From NCBI GenBank assembly GCA_948470475.1, contig OX419336.1, positions 1,906,001 through 1,970,000 on the forward strand: DNA of 64,000 nucleotides. Reading direction: 5' to 3'. Under the pieces are notes generated by a model. It was not told where the DNA came from. It searched no databases and saw nothing but the letters and a program-made list of their open reading frames with translations. The stretch comes from Galaxea fascicularis (lineage: Eukaryota > Cnidaria > Anthozoa > Scleractinia > Euphylliidae). Made by a program: the position numbers and the translations under genes. Below are positions 34,829 through 46,496 of the stretch, in pieces. Positions within the stretch are counted from its first letter, which is position 1, and every line of letters starts with the position of its first letter.

Positions 34829-35713
34829 GAACGGATGGCTGCAAATTACTCATCATTGTCGTAACCACTCCTTTATGGTTTAATCCTGTTTTTCTCTTTT
34901 ATTTCCTCAGAGAAGGGATGGGTTTCACTTCTCTCACGCATTCCGTTTTTAACCTGTAATATAGTTCTAAGCCTTTGCTCAGGGTTTTTAATTCTTTTTC
35001 AACTAACCCTAATCGAATGCACTTTTTGGTCTTCGACTACGAGATTATTATAACTGTGAAGTCTTAAAGAATGTAGATGGCGCGACCAAATGTGTCTTTT
35101 GAGGTGAGCAGAGTGAGCCAAGAATGCGGCAAATGACAAGGAGATATAAGTCGAATCTTAGATCTTGGATCAGTCATCGTTTATTAACTTGAATGTTTTG
35201 CAAAACAAAGTCAATAGATAAAAGGTCGAAGCTACTCGATTAACGCTAAAAAGCTCTAAAATTATAAATTCCCACAAAAAATAAAACATTTTTTTAAAGA
35301 AAAGATTCTGAAAGGCTGGCAAAATATGGGTTTCCATGGTAACATCTAAACGGGTGGATCCAGGTGACACCGAGTTGATAAGTTCATAAGTCGTTGTTTT
35401 GGAAAAGTAGGGACGTTGAATAGCTTTTCCTTGTATATTAAAAACGCTATAACCGCCAAAGAACCATGCTGATGTATAAAAATAGGTTTACGGCAGTTAT
35501 TGCCTAAGGCAAATAAATTAATAAGGACAAATACAGTTAACCCTTCTCCCTAAATTCTTCTTAAATCGGTGTAGGATTTAGCTCCCCACTGATCTATTCA
35601 GTAACCTGAACATTGAGTAAGAACTTTGGTTTTCAATCGACGTCACATTTTAATCTCAAATTTTGTACAGAAAATAGCTTCTGTAAATGCAGTGTAAACA
35701 GTTTATACAGTGC
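34829..35713. other. 3' flank of gene B
   Basis: No exon. AT-rich. AATAAA near 35279 is one of several possible polyadenylation signals. Confidence 0.3.
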
Positions 35714-36120
35714 TGGATCAGTTGGCTCAGTTGGTAGAGTGCCTACCGTGCGGGAGGTCGTGGGTTCAAAGCCCCGGCCGGACCAACACTCATGGTCTTT
35801 AAATAACTGATGAGAAAGTGCTTCCTTTGCCAATGACATCTGCAAATAGTTAGACTTTCTAGTCTTCTCGGATAAGGACGATAAACCGGAGGTCTCGTCT
35901 TACAACTCTTCACAATTAATTCCGTGGGACGTTAAAGAATCACTAGGGACGAAACGAATCCTGGCTGTGACCACCCCTAGTGCTGATCTTGAGGCCTCTA
36001 TGATTTACTATGACTGTAAACTGCATCATGCAGTCTGGTTAAAAGTCCCCAAACAGTAATATAAATTAGTCTTGAAAAGCCCCTTGGGGAAGGGTAATTA
36101 ATTAATTTATTGTATTGTAT
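35714..36120 (+). mobile_element. tRNA-derived SINE
   Basis: The 5' ~75 bases look like a tRNA gene with an A-box-like GGCTCAGTTGGTAGAGTG and a B-box-like GGTCGTGGGTTCAAAGCC. They are followed by a ~300-base tRNA-unrelated body containing CCGTGGGACGTTAAAGAATC, and a tail of repeated TTGTA/TATTG units. Head, body and simple tail are the layout of a SINE transcribed by RNA polymerase III. It sits between the 3' ends of genes B and C. Confidence 0.75.
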
Positions 36121-37220
36121 TGTACACTTGAGGAGGGGCTTGGGGAGGAAGAGAAGTGGCGAGAAGTCAATGCCAAAAGATTAATTCCCAGCCCCCACGT
36201 GCATCTTTGGGTTTGGATTCGTCGTTTGTAAATAATACCACTCGTTATAGGCCATCAAAGATTTTCGCTCGCAAGCGATTGGTCTAAACGCATCACGTGA
36301 CTGAATATTCCCCAACTAAAACTGGGGAATATCCCATAATATTAGTCAAATACGCGTTGCGAAATATATTTGAAGGATAATAAACACAATAAACTCCATT
36401 CGGATATTTGAATTTAAAAAATATTCAGGGATATCGAACTAGCATTAAAGGGACACAAACCACAGGAATTAACAGGATACGGGACATTTAGGCCAAAATT
36501 AATGGCATACGGGATACTCGTATACCCCCTTCCCCTTCTAATTGGGTCTCTGTGGGTCCTCGACAGCTAACATAGGTCCTCGTGATTCTGTGGAATTGGT
36601 GCTTTGATATAATAAAGAAAAGAATTGGCTCTGTAGTAAACCTGACGAGAAACATGTTATACACTTCAATTCAAGGTTGTTGATGTATTATTCCATCTCT
36701 TATTCCTTGGAAGATTACCAACCCCACGTCAGAGCAAAAGCAAGCGACTCAAAGTTGTCCATCTTTGTAGATATTTCTGAATATCTTTTAATTTACTGTC
36801 TAATAAAGGAATACTGTCTTCTAAATAAGGAAGGAGGTGACGGCTAGTTGAATGACTTGAAGCAAGTACCTTGAAGTGTCTTGTTATAAGTGCAGCGAAG
36901 ACAATGCGCTTTTCAGCATCTTGCTGACTGGTAATAAACTTTTGCAGTTTTATGATTGACTTGCAGGTTTCTGTTTGGTGAAACGTTACAGTGACAACAG
37001 CAAAATCCTGATTATTAACAATAATTGAAATTGTACTGAAAACTCCAGATCTTCCCTTGCTGCTTCTGATCAAACCAGCAGTCGCGCGAACTAAAACAAG
37101 TACAAACTATTTATCTTATTTGTCATAGACACATATATTTTGAATGATTTGGCCAAAAAACCTTTCATGAAAATGCCTTTTCAAGAGCTTCTTTTCTTCT
37201 TTATGTGCGTCTCTTAAAAG
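36121..37220. other. intergenic region between converging genes B and C
   Basis: A 10-bp inverted repeat (ATATTCCCCA / TGGGGAATAT) lies at 36305-36332. A minus-strand open frame of about 114 codons at 37073-36729 (containing FITSQQDAEKRIVF and LEDSIPLLDSKL) lies 148 bases downstream of the gene C stop. It may be part of that gene's 3' UTR, a separate exon or chance. I do not recognise it. Confidence 0.3.
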
Positions 37221-40200
37221 TTATTCTACCGGTGCTGTCTCCTTTATGTCTTCTCTCAACACCCCATAATATATGGTGTAAGAAATAAGGAAGGTGACAT
37301 ATAAGGTTGGGAAAACAAATCTTGATATCTGGTCGATCCAATGTGCCTTCTTCTGCCGAGGTTTTTCCTGAGGTGTCGTGGTGGACTCAGTAAGCTGCTG
37401 TTTGGCTTGAGGCTTCAGCTTGACGTTGCCCTTGTTGTTTCTTATTCTACAGACACCTTCATCCATTACTTGCACAATGAGATCAACACTGCCTTGGCTT
37501 TGGGCCTAAAAAAAATAAAGCGTTCACTACTATTTCTCGTATTGAGTGATTTTCAAGTGAACGTCTTGAACCAATACCAAGCAATTACTCTGGTCAATCA
37601 CAAAAGATGCAGACAGTTCCGTAAACCAATCAGAATTGAAAGTAATTACGTACATGCAACCTGCGCCAAGCGCGGGAAAATACGCGCTTGCAACTCGCGA
37701 TTAATTTTGGTTTTGCTTCTCATTGGCCAAAAAAATGGTGCGTGTTTTGTCAACCAATCACGGGGCAAAGTAAAGGAAAATTGCTCCATTGGTTGAAGGA
37801 AGGTTTACAACTCATATTTTACCAAAACGCAAAAATCAAACTCCCGTATGTGTATTTTTTTGCCTTTTATATAAATGAGCTCATTTGTAAAGTGACATCA
37901 TTTCAAAATGCATTCTACACGAATTTAAGAATACGTACCATGTCTTACAGAATAAAAGCCCGAGGAAAAAGACGTAAAGTTAAGTAGCACTACTTGCAAA
38001 CCTTTTCATTTCGTTTTTATCTCCATTTTCTATATAAAATTACACAGGCGTTTATCTATTCGGTTCAATCGCTAAAAGTAGGCGATTATGATACAAGGTA
38101 AGGATTGTTGTCAGTTGGGACGAGTGCCTCCATAAGTGAGCAATGGATCACCACTGCTTCTCTTTCTAGTGTTCTTGAAATGAATTCTGAAATGAATTCC
38201 TAAATGAATTCTGAAATGAATTCCGAAATTAATTCCGAAATTAATTCTGAATATGAATTCTGTCGACGGACCAATTGCAAGTACTATTTTGGATCGTTTT
38301 TAGTCAGTGTAACGAATGATGACGTGTTCGTTTCCAAAGCTGTAAAATTTCACTCCAGCTCAATCTACTCAATCCTTTATTCACCCACCTCACATTCCAT
38401 TGCAATTTCTTTCTTGTCGTCCAGTTTCTTTTTTCTTCTTTTACACCACGCAGGCCATTCTGGGTTGGTGTTGAGAACGATGATAAACTCCATTAAGGCA
38501 GCGAAGATGAAAGCAAAGGAAGTGAGCAGGAAATAATCGACCGCCTTCATGTAACTGACCTTTGGCATGTCCCTGTTTACATTGCCCTTAAGTAAAATGG
38601 AAGTTAAGATGGTGGTGATGCTGAGTGCAACTCTCGCTGGGACAGCAGACGGCGAGATGAAGAAACAACACCATGAGAGGACAACCAGGACAATGGAAGG
38701 GACAAAGATTGACGATATGAAGCTTTCTGTGCGTCGGCGAAATGAAAACACTGCCGACAGACTTGCAAAGGAGCCTGTTACCAAACAAAATAAACATATA
38801 TAAGTCACAGATACATTCAAATTGCATTTCTTTCTGCTTGGTTGGTTTTGTCATGAAAAATGTGAATCAGTCAAGAATCGATGGAGATGTTTTTCCCGAC
38901 ACGGGTGAATTCTTGGTAATGAAGCGGCCTATAAAGGCGCATACGTTGCGCCCTTTCAATCGTTCGGCGAACAGCAAACATTATCGGATACAATTTTAAT
39001 TTTTTTTTTCTGTCCTAGTGTCTCCATGAAACTCAGCGGTTGCAGCGCTAACCTGCCAAGTCACTGTTGAAGACATTTAATGGTTAAAACAATGGAGAGC
39101 ACTGTTCATCATTTACTAAGGGCTCAATACGGTTACTGTAAAAAAACTGAACTAAACATTAATGAACGTAAACCATGCCTCGAAGGTCACCGACACGGCC
39201 ACCTCGCCTCATTCGTGACAGGTTGAATTCTACTTTGTCACAGTCAATATTTGCTTCCGGATGGCAACAGGCCAGTTTGTGACTTTCCCCGTGAATTCTC
39301 ACCTTTACTATTTGTCTGTGACTTGGTTCGGGTCCTGACCTCGAGGAGATCATATTGTGCCATTTCTTTAGACACTATCTCTATCCCTTGATCATTTCCC
39401 CCCTTCCAACGGTAATCTACATCAGCTGTCGTGTATGCATCTGCGAAAAAAATGTGAATACGTTAGTGGTTCATTATCCCAGGGAAAGTTTTGTTAAGTA
39501 AAGCTATAAAAGCCGAACTGGAGAACCCTGTAGACTACTTACAGCTTTCTATAACAAGCGGACAATGCTGGGTGTCCATTGGGTAAAGGCGCAAGTCCAT
39601 GTCACATTGGGCTGTTAAAGTTATCCTGAAACAAATAATAATGAGGATTTATATAGCGCTTTATCCCAAGGCTCAAAGCGCTTTACAACACTTTATGGGA
39701 GACTGCTTTTTTTAGGCGCAAATTGTATCCACGCAGTTTACAATCTTATTAGATTGAATAGTAAGATCAACACAGGTGCCCCAAGAACAGAATAAGTTAT
39801 AGACCATTCACACCTGGGGCTACGTCCTCCTTGTACTCATTTCAATGTCAACAAAATCGTACACTATCCCCACCCTCCCCTCCCACCCAACCTCCTTTTT
39901 CAAGTTGAAAACGTATCTACTGGTCATATTAAAACAGTATTTCTTTTGAACATAAAAACTCTCTCTGAGCTAAATTTGTCCGCTGGTCATATTCAAACAG
40001 AGTATGTCTTTTCTTTCTCAGCAATATTGTGTGCAGTGAAAAAATGAAAATAAAAATTTCTTTTTGAGCAAAACTTGTCTGCTGGCCATATTCAATCAGT
40101 AATATAGTGACTCGGTTAATATAAAAATCTCTCTTTGAGCCAAACTTATAAACTCGGTTTCCCAACACAAGACAATACAGTAAGGCGACCATTTTAATTT

Positions 40201-42285
40201 TTTTTTCTTTCAGAACTAAGATCTGCAAAACCTCCAAATTGTAGTTACCTGGTGCTGTAATAAATTTCTCCATCTGGTGATATTTTCACTCTCATGTTCT
40301 CACGGGTTACATAATGATACTTTGCGTCCTTGACATTCCAGAAATACGTATCTGGAGTCCAGAAAAGTTTAGTGGGGTCTGCTGCCATGTTGAAAGGTTT
40401 GCTGTAGTTATTTTTAAACCTTGGGTCATTCCACCATTGTCGCATGAATATGTCCATCGAGTATTCCTTTGGATAGATTAAACGGTCAGTGGGAAAGAAT
40501 ATTTGTAACTTATTCTAACAAACTCGTGAATTCCGGATCGAACTAGAATTTGGCAATGTTTTGAGGAGAGGAGAAAACCTCGAAAAGCTTTGAATAAACG
40601 CCTTAGAGAGTAAAATGGCCGCAGTGTTAGTCAACAAGCTAATGATTAAGCCAAATACATTAAAGGCAATCGTCCTCAGTTGTTCTACCCAAGTAAACGC
40701 TTTTGATTTCTTTCATATGCATTATTCACGAAACGCTTTTCAGTTCATTTGGCTGATGATCCCTTTTAAGACCTTTAAGTAACTTGTAATTAGAACAGTT
40801 CTGGTAAAGTAGAGTTAAGGTAGATTGACTGGGTAACACTAAAAGGGCGTGGTCATTTGCAAACAAGCATTCCTACATCATAGAATGGGGTATAAAACAC
40901 CTTATAAGGTAAAATAACGCTTCTCTAAGTAATTTCACTCTTTAGACTGCAGTACTCACAGGGTCTATTAACATGACATACCATGTTAGCTTCTTTGATC
41001 TCTCCAAATGATATGACTTTGAACTCAATTTTCACAATAACTGGTGGTCCGCCAGCGTTTGGTCTGACCTTTCTGTCATAACCGGTCAGTCTCATGTTTA
41101 TCACCTGTGACTGGTTGTAAGCTTCAATCATACTACTTCTCACATCTTCAGGTTCTCTGAAAGAAACAAATTAAGAGGAAGAAGAAAATTCACTTTACTG
41201 ACACGAAATCATGCAAACAAGCAAAACTGAAAATGTGTATTATAGTGAAATCCCGCCATACGACCAACCGTTAATACGACCACTTTGTCATTACGACCAC
41301 TTTTTTGTGGCCCGAACTTTATAAGCCCTCTTATGTTCTTATTTGAAAGCCCCGTTAATACGACCAAATTTTCATAGCCAGAAGGTGGTCGTATTAACGG
41401 GGTTCCACTGTAATTGTTTCTCGAAACTTCTCACGAAGTAAACTCCAAGCAGTCAGCATTTCAATCCATAGAATCCAGGCTATTTATGGACCAAGCACCG
41501 TTATTGTTGGGTTTGTTTATTACTGCAGCCAATTCACTTCAACGATGTACATTTCAACCCTCAAGATACCGTCGCTCGTCGCATGTGATGAGGCAATAAC
41601 AAACAATCTGGACAATAAATGAGTACTTAAATATAATGTAAACAGTATGGAAAAAATTTCTGAACACAAGGAAATCAAGAAAAAAAAGAGAATCACGAAA
41701 AGCGAATCACGAGAAAACAAGTATTGGGGAGGGGGGCTACCACTGCATGGCATTAAAAGAGTTGCAATGGTGAGAAATATCCTTTGAACCATTTCTGAAA
41801 CTTGCCGCACGTCTACACATCATAGCGCGAATACCAACCGTAACGCTATTTATCAGGCATTATCGTCAAAGAGACTGTATGTAGCTGACAAATCATTTAA
41901 TTCGTTTTGAAATCCCCAGCCTTCAAACGCTTATACGGCACGTGAGTCTGTCAGCCCATCGAATTAAGTTTATTCAATTCAAAGGAATTGACAAGAACGT
42001 CGAAGTAGGACTGAGCTGAGGTGTGAATTCACTCTCTCTGGTGAAGGGGAAAATACTGTCTGTACTTCTACTGGTTTATTCATCCCGTTCGAACACATCT
42101 TGGCACCTTTCCTGACGCAAACCAAGACGAAGTTACACACAGGTTACGTAATGATCATATCATAGTGCCATCGTGTTAATGCTAAGTAATTAAATACTGT
42201 CCACTTACTCTTCACAAAATCCGCTTGCCATGACGCTGAGTAATGCCAGCAACGTCGCCTGTACACGATGGCTGATTAGCTTCAT
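37221..42285 (-). CDS. gene C: Cys-loop ligand-gated anion channel subunit (GABA-A/glycine-receptor-like)
   Basis: Seven minus-strand exons: 42285-42209, 41156-40982, 40466-40249, 39625-39543, 39440-39303, 38774-38389 and 37505-37221. All are phase-compatible, giving 453 residues. Signal peptide about 1-22 (LLALLSVMASGFC). Loop D reads FMRQWWNDP, followed by an NYS sequon, and loop A reads WTPDTYFWNV. The Cys-loop is C164-C178 (CDMDLRLYPMDTQHC). Loop B is ESYAYTTADVDY, with Tyr where the three paralogs have His. TM2 begins P276-A277-R278 with Ala at 2'. TM4 (WIDQISRFVFPTLYV) is near the C-terminus. Two introns found in B and D are missing: exons 2 and 3 are joined, and TM1-TM3 lie on one exon. 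It converges with gene B and is head-to-head with gene D across 12.9 kb. Confidence 0.92.
37660..37790 (+). repeat. dispersed repeat, copy 2 (partner at 2520-2645)
   Basis: Contains AAGCGCGGGAAAATACGCGC, then TTTTGGTTTTGCTTCTC and ATTGG/CCAAT halves, matching the reverse complement of 2520-2645. It lies in the last intron of gene C. Confidence 0.5.
38176..38262. repeat. 12-bp tandem repeat (GAAATGAATTCY)
   Basis: Seven or so copies of a 12-base unit GAAATGAATTCT/C with few changes (GAAATTAATTCC in later copies), in the last intron of gene C. Translation of the array gives a repeated NSE(M/I) peptide, which is not a protein. Confidence 0.85.
39640..39830. repeat. interspersed repeat with TATATAGCGCTTTAT motif
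   Basis: The segment begins ATTTATATAGCGCTTTATCC and then has CTCAAAGCGCTTTACAA. From memory this is a pattern of widely dispersed repeats in marine invertebrate genomes; I cannot verify the family. It lies in an intron of gene C. Further right (39920-40110) a TGGTCATATTCAAACAG-type word recurs three times at irregular spacing. Confidence 0.4.
41241..41412. mobile_element. Tc1/mariner-pogo (Tigger)-like MITE
   Basis: The right end, in reverse complement, reads CAGTGGAACCCCGTTAATAC. The left end reads TAGTGAAATCCCGCCATACG. Both are bounded by TA. Internal ACGACCAC words repeat between the ends. The CAGTG(G)AACCCCG terminus and the TA target site are typical of pogo/Tigger-derived miniature elements. 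Located in the first intron of gene C. Confidence 0.75.
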
Positions 42286-44968
42286 TATTACGAATTTGTA
42301 CAGAATCTAAAACGAATCAGTCAGTAAAAGGAAATGTTAATTACGAATCAGTATTAATTACGACAGGTAATTTCGCCACCTCCACAAACCTTCACAACAT
42401 CATTCCAAAGAAACTCTTCGGTCTTTAGTTAGGTACTAACCTAATACTTCCACGGAAAGAAGTAGTAACTATAATGGTCACTGCATTGAAAAACAATTTT
42501 TGGGCGTGGTACGCAGAAGCTTGAATATGTCGTTTTCGGCGAAAACAAGTGTTCTGAGGTTTTATCATGGTTTAAGCCACAATTACCATTCACAGTGGGT
42601 GATTGATCCCCCAGCGATAACTTGAAAAATACCCGTAATTCTCTTAATAAGTTCACCTGCTAGTAGCCTGGAGTTTCAGTGCTTGTACTTAAAATATGAC
42701 TGCCTAATTTTCAATAGTCGACTATATGCAGGGATCGTTTTAAAAACCTGATTCACCCTATATTGATTCGAAGAACAAGCTATTATCTTATCTAGAATTT
42801 TTACTCAAAAGTGCGAAATTTATGATGTCTCAGTTAGCCACCACAATACTTGATAAAAGAAGAAAACAAACCAACATTACTTTTACTAAAGGAGGCTCAC
42901 TTTCCAGTTATAAACCATGGCTTCTCTGAAACTTGTCTTGTGAAAAAAATATATCTTTTGTTTGTTACAACAGCGGATTTAATCAAAGGAAACTACAGAA
43001 AGACAACATTTCATCAATAATTACAACTGTTGTAATATTCACTTGGCAAAGTTATACTGGTTCGTTGAAAATAATAAGCCCATTACCTTCAAGGAAAAGC
43101 ATTCGAGACCATGATGACTACATATTATGTGCTGTCTACAACCTATAGAAGACTGAGTTTTTTTTATGGCAAATGATGGCTAAAATACTTTTTCACCCAC
43201 TCAAACGAATGTCTGGATATAAAGGAGGGTTCAACATCTTGATGTGTGAGAAGATTTGTTCCTCCGAATTGAAGCAAATTCTTTTTCAGGCAGAAATCAG
43301 GTTGGAAGAAATACAGTTGGGTACTGATGATGCAATAAAAAAGGCCTTGTCGAGGCCTTGTAGAAGCCTTTTTGTTGGTATAACTGACATAGTCGGGTTT
43401 CCAGTATTTTGTAACCGAACTGGTACAAATGCATTGACTTTTCCAGTTCGTCTGGGTTCTCTCCATACTACAGGTCTCTAGTAAATTGGTGGGATTCAAA
43501 AATAAATTTTTTCCTACCTACGTCAAAAATTTTCGTTTCACAAGCTTCGTTTATGCAAATTGCAAAAGCCGCATCACCCGTTAACACATGTGAATATACC
43601 TAACTGGAATAATAAAGTGTTTGTTATATATCGATCGTTCTATGTGGATTTTAATTCTCAAAGAGAGATTATGTTTGGTTACTTAACCATAAATCCTATA
43701 TACATACATATATATGGCTAGGAACATGTTCCTTGTAATGTATATGAATTTCCTAAATAACAAAAAGAAATATATACACATTCGTTGTATTAAGTTGCTA
43801 TAGCCGATGTTGGGGTAGAAGGAGTTTTTCATCCAAGGAAGTACCGAATTTAAACCCGGGAAGATATTACAGACATTTCTGTTTTCTTATGGCATAGAAT
43901 TAAGTCAAGCAATAATAATTACTTCCCGTCTGTCTTTGCAGGTTGGATAATGGTGCCTCGACGTGCAATTACTGTATATTTTTCATTTGCTTGTTCCAGT
44001 GTAAATTACTGAATAAAAAGACTTTTACTTTTTCATACATGTTTTCGCGACCTGTGGGAAATTCCCAACCTCTTTCGAAAAGGATAATTTGACATAAAAC
44101 TGTTCATGGATTGTTTCCCCATTAAAGCATGTGCCGCTTAAATACATTCAGTATTTTAACAGAAACTAACATTTTATGTTATTTTAAGCACAAAATTCCC
44201 CGCGCAAACCAGAAAAAAAGGATTGTTAGATTTCAAAGCTGTGGAATATATGTACCATAGACTTCATTGAATTTCAAAAGTGTCTAACGTGATGAATAAG
44301 AACAAAAAATTATTCATCGACATTTACCTCAATTTTAAGCTTCTTTGAATTAATAAAATCCAAGTCAGTTCACTTTATCTTCTCGAGTTCGAATTGGTGT
44401 TCTCGAACTTATCCTGATCCGAGATGAAAACATAACCTCACTTTCCACGATAGTTAACGACAACGTCAAGAATCTATTTGTTGATGTAGCGAATAGAGCG
44501 CTAACAACGAATGCGAAGGATCGATAGCACCTTCCGCAGAATGTGATGAAATATTGATATCAAAACAATCAAAGTCTGTGGTGATGAAGAATGACACCTG
44601 GGTGCAAGCAAAATAGTTTCCAAAATAACAACATTTCTGTCAAAACTGTCATAAACTGTTACCCCATCTTAATTCGCCAGGATTTGTATCAACGCCAAAT
44701 TCAGGGTAAAACTTAAAAGAGAAAGCTTGTGTATTATGACTCTCTTTGACGAATCAGTAGGGTTTCACCAGCGGCGCCCTGAGATAAAAAACATTGCAGT
44801 AAAACCAGCACACCGCTCTTCTTGTCTCGTGCAGTGACTCATAAAACCAGTCAGTTCTCCAATCGAAATTATCATCAAGGCCACAGCAATTTTTCTCAGT
44901 CGACGGACCTAGTTTTTTTTTTTTTTATCGAATTCCTATTGTCCAACCATTGTCAGAGTAACTGATAA
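42286..44968. other. gene-free upstream region of gene C
   Basis: No recognisable exon. Overlapping open frames of about 100 codons on both strands at 43164-43499 have no domain I recognise. Short TA-rich microsatellite near 43700. The gene C promoter should lie at the left end. Confidence 0.35.
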
Positions 44969-46047
44969 GTGCAACTGTGCGCTTTCAATATATATATAAT
45001 TCAAGGTATAGCATCCTGTCTCAGGAGAATTTGTTCATCCACAGATACACTCAAACAGAGAATAACGGAATATTCACAGTTTTTCGTCGCCTGCGGCCAC
45101 GAAAGAGAGAGGGTGCTGACAGAAATGTGGAAAGTTCTTTCGCTAACGCAAGAAGAGAGTCTGCAAGCCAGAGAAAGGGTATATATTAATCGCACACCCC
45201 TGGTAACGACATTTAACCCACACACTACATTTATCGCTGAAATAGCAAATAGAAACGGGCACTTTCTCTAATCGAAGGAATGATTAGCCCACATTTTTCA
45301 AGAACCACCAGTAATCGTATACAGGCGACCCAAAAGTCTTCGAGACACACTCGTGAGCACTAAATTTAGAAACACAACTACTGGAGGGAATAACAACATA
45401 GCGGGTGGTTGAGGACCTTGCAACAAACTTAGATGTAGCTAGTGTAAACGTATAAAGAAGACCTCTACCTTTACAGAAACCCAGAACTGCAAACTCTACG
45501 AAATATTCCATACAATGGATTGTCAATCGGCTTAGGTAATTTACATAATCGAATGCAAGATCCGCAAGTTACACTACGTACGGAAAGAGCCAGACAGGTT
45601 TCAACCTACGACTCAACAAGCATAGAAACCATATTAAAAGCAAAGTCAGTGGCTGTGAACTCAAGGAACATGTTTTACATAACATTAGAACACACAACTT
45701 GTCATTGAGCAAATTAAACGAAGTGACATGCTTATCAAACGTAAAAAGGAACGCCTCCGCAGAAGAGAAATGTTCTGGCAAAGAAAAATGGATTCTTTGC
45801 AGCCAAACGGACTGAATAAAAGAGTGGATACGTATACCTTTATAAAGTATTGTGTACATAGGTGTTTGGAAACATAAGTTATAAAGGGGCGTTTTACTCT
45901 AGACCGTCCCGAGTAAATTATCAGACATTATGATCACACCTTTCTGACATCACAAAGCTTAGTAATTGACATTTAATTACCGAATCACACGCTTTATCAC
46001 GTCATCGTAAAAAAGCTCTAATCACATGTAATTAAACGTAGAGCAAA

Positions 46048-46086
46048 GACCCATGATGAAGGCAGAAGCCGAAACGCGTCGGGTTA
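46048..46086 (+). ncRNA. hammerhead-like motif with a mutated first core base
   Basis: Order: GACCC, ATGATGA, A, GGC-AGAA-GCC, GAAA, CGCG, TC, GGGTT. Helix I pairs ACCC with GGGT, helix II pairs GGC with GCC, and helix III is the self-complementary CGCG. The core box reads AUGAUGA instead of CUGAUGA, so cytosine 3 is lost and cleavage is expected to be impaired. Position just 3' of PLE coding remnants fits a PLE terminal ribozyme. Confidence 0.5.
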
Positions 46087-46206
46087 AAAATAAAGTGTTT
46101 ATTTGTTGGAAGACAGTCCTCTTTTGTGCAAGTTATATACATATATATATATATATATCATTTGGGATGGCTATATAGCCTTACCTTCATCCTAGCATCA
46201 GCACTG

Positions 46207-46244
46207 CACTGATGAGGCCCAGAAGGCCGAAACAGTACTGTCTG
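46207..46244 (+). ncRNA. hammerhead-ribozyme-like motif with intact core
   Basis: Order: CA, CTGATGA, GGCC-CAGAA-GGCC, GAAA, CAG-TA-CTG, TC, TG. Both core boxes are perfect. Helix II has four GC pairs, helix III three pairs with a two-base loop, and the UC cleavage step follows. Helix I is weak next to the core (2 bp: CA/UG) but may extend by pairing CACT (46202-46205) with AGTG (46261-46264) beyond an internal loop. A type I fold by eye. Its relation to the PLE 140 bases upstream is inferred. Confidence 0.55.
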
Positions 46245-46496
46245 ACAATAATCTTCGCGAAGTGGAAGTGAAAAATACTTTGCTAATCACCTCCGAGTTA
46301 ACCAATCAGAACGCGTGAAAAGCACTATTCACTTATGTGGTATATACTAATAATCATTATCTCACGGTGAACTGGACTGAGCTTCAAGCAATGATCAAAA
46401 GGCGAAATAAATCTAGTCAAAGAAGCTGGGAGTTTTCCAGCAAAATATCACGCTGACGAAAGTTGGAAATCGTGATATGACTGAACAACTCAGTAC

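Larger units (their letters stand above)
44969..46264 (+). mobile_element. second Penelope-like element remnant, with 3' terminal region
   Basis: The frame from 44969 contains LRRICSSTDTLKQRI and VLTEMWKVLSLTQEESLQ, matching the thumb end of Penelope-like reverse transcriptases. From 45322 it reads VYRRPKSLRDTLVSTKFR, then after stops VIYIIECKIRKLHYVR (degenerate GIY-YIG/CCHH region) and finally REMFWQRKMDSLQPNGLNKR, the usual PLE C-terminus. Several in-frame stops make it inactive, and the N-terminal reverse transcriptase is absent. The 3' region carries two hammerhead-like motifs and a TA microsatellite (46139-46160). Confidence 0.75.

Noticed and set aside
35714..35788. Possible functional tRNA gene
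   Set aside because: A and B boxes are present, but the sequence continues into a ~300-base body with a simple repeat tail, which is the structure of a SINE; acceptor pairing is imperfect.
38204..38536. Plus-strand open frame with repeated NSEM/NSEI
   Set aside because: Translation of the 12-bp tandem repeat followed by the antisense of the gene C TM exon.
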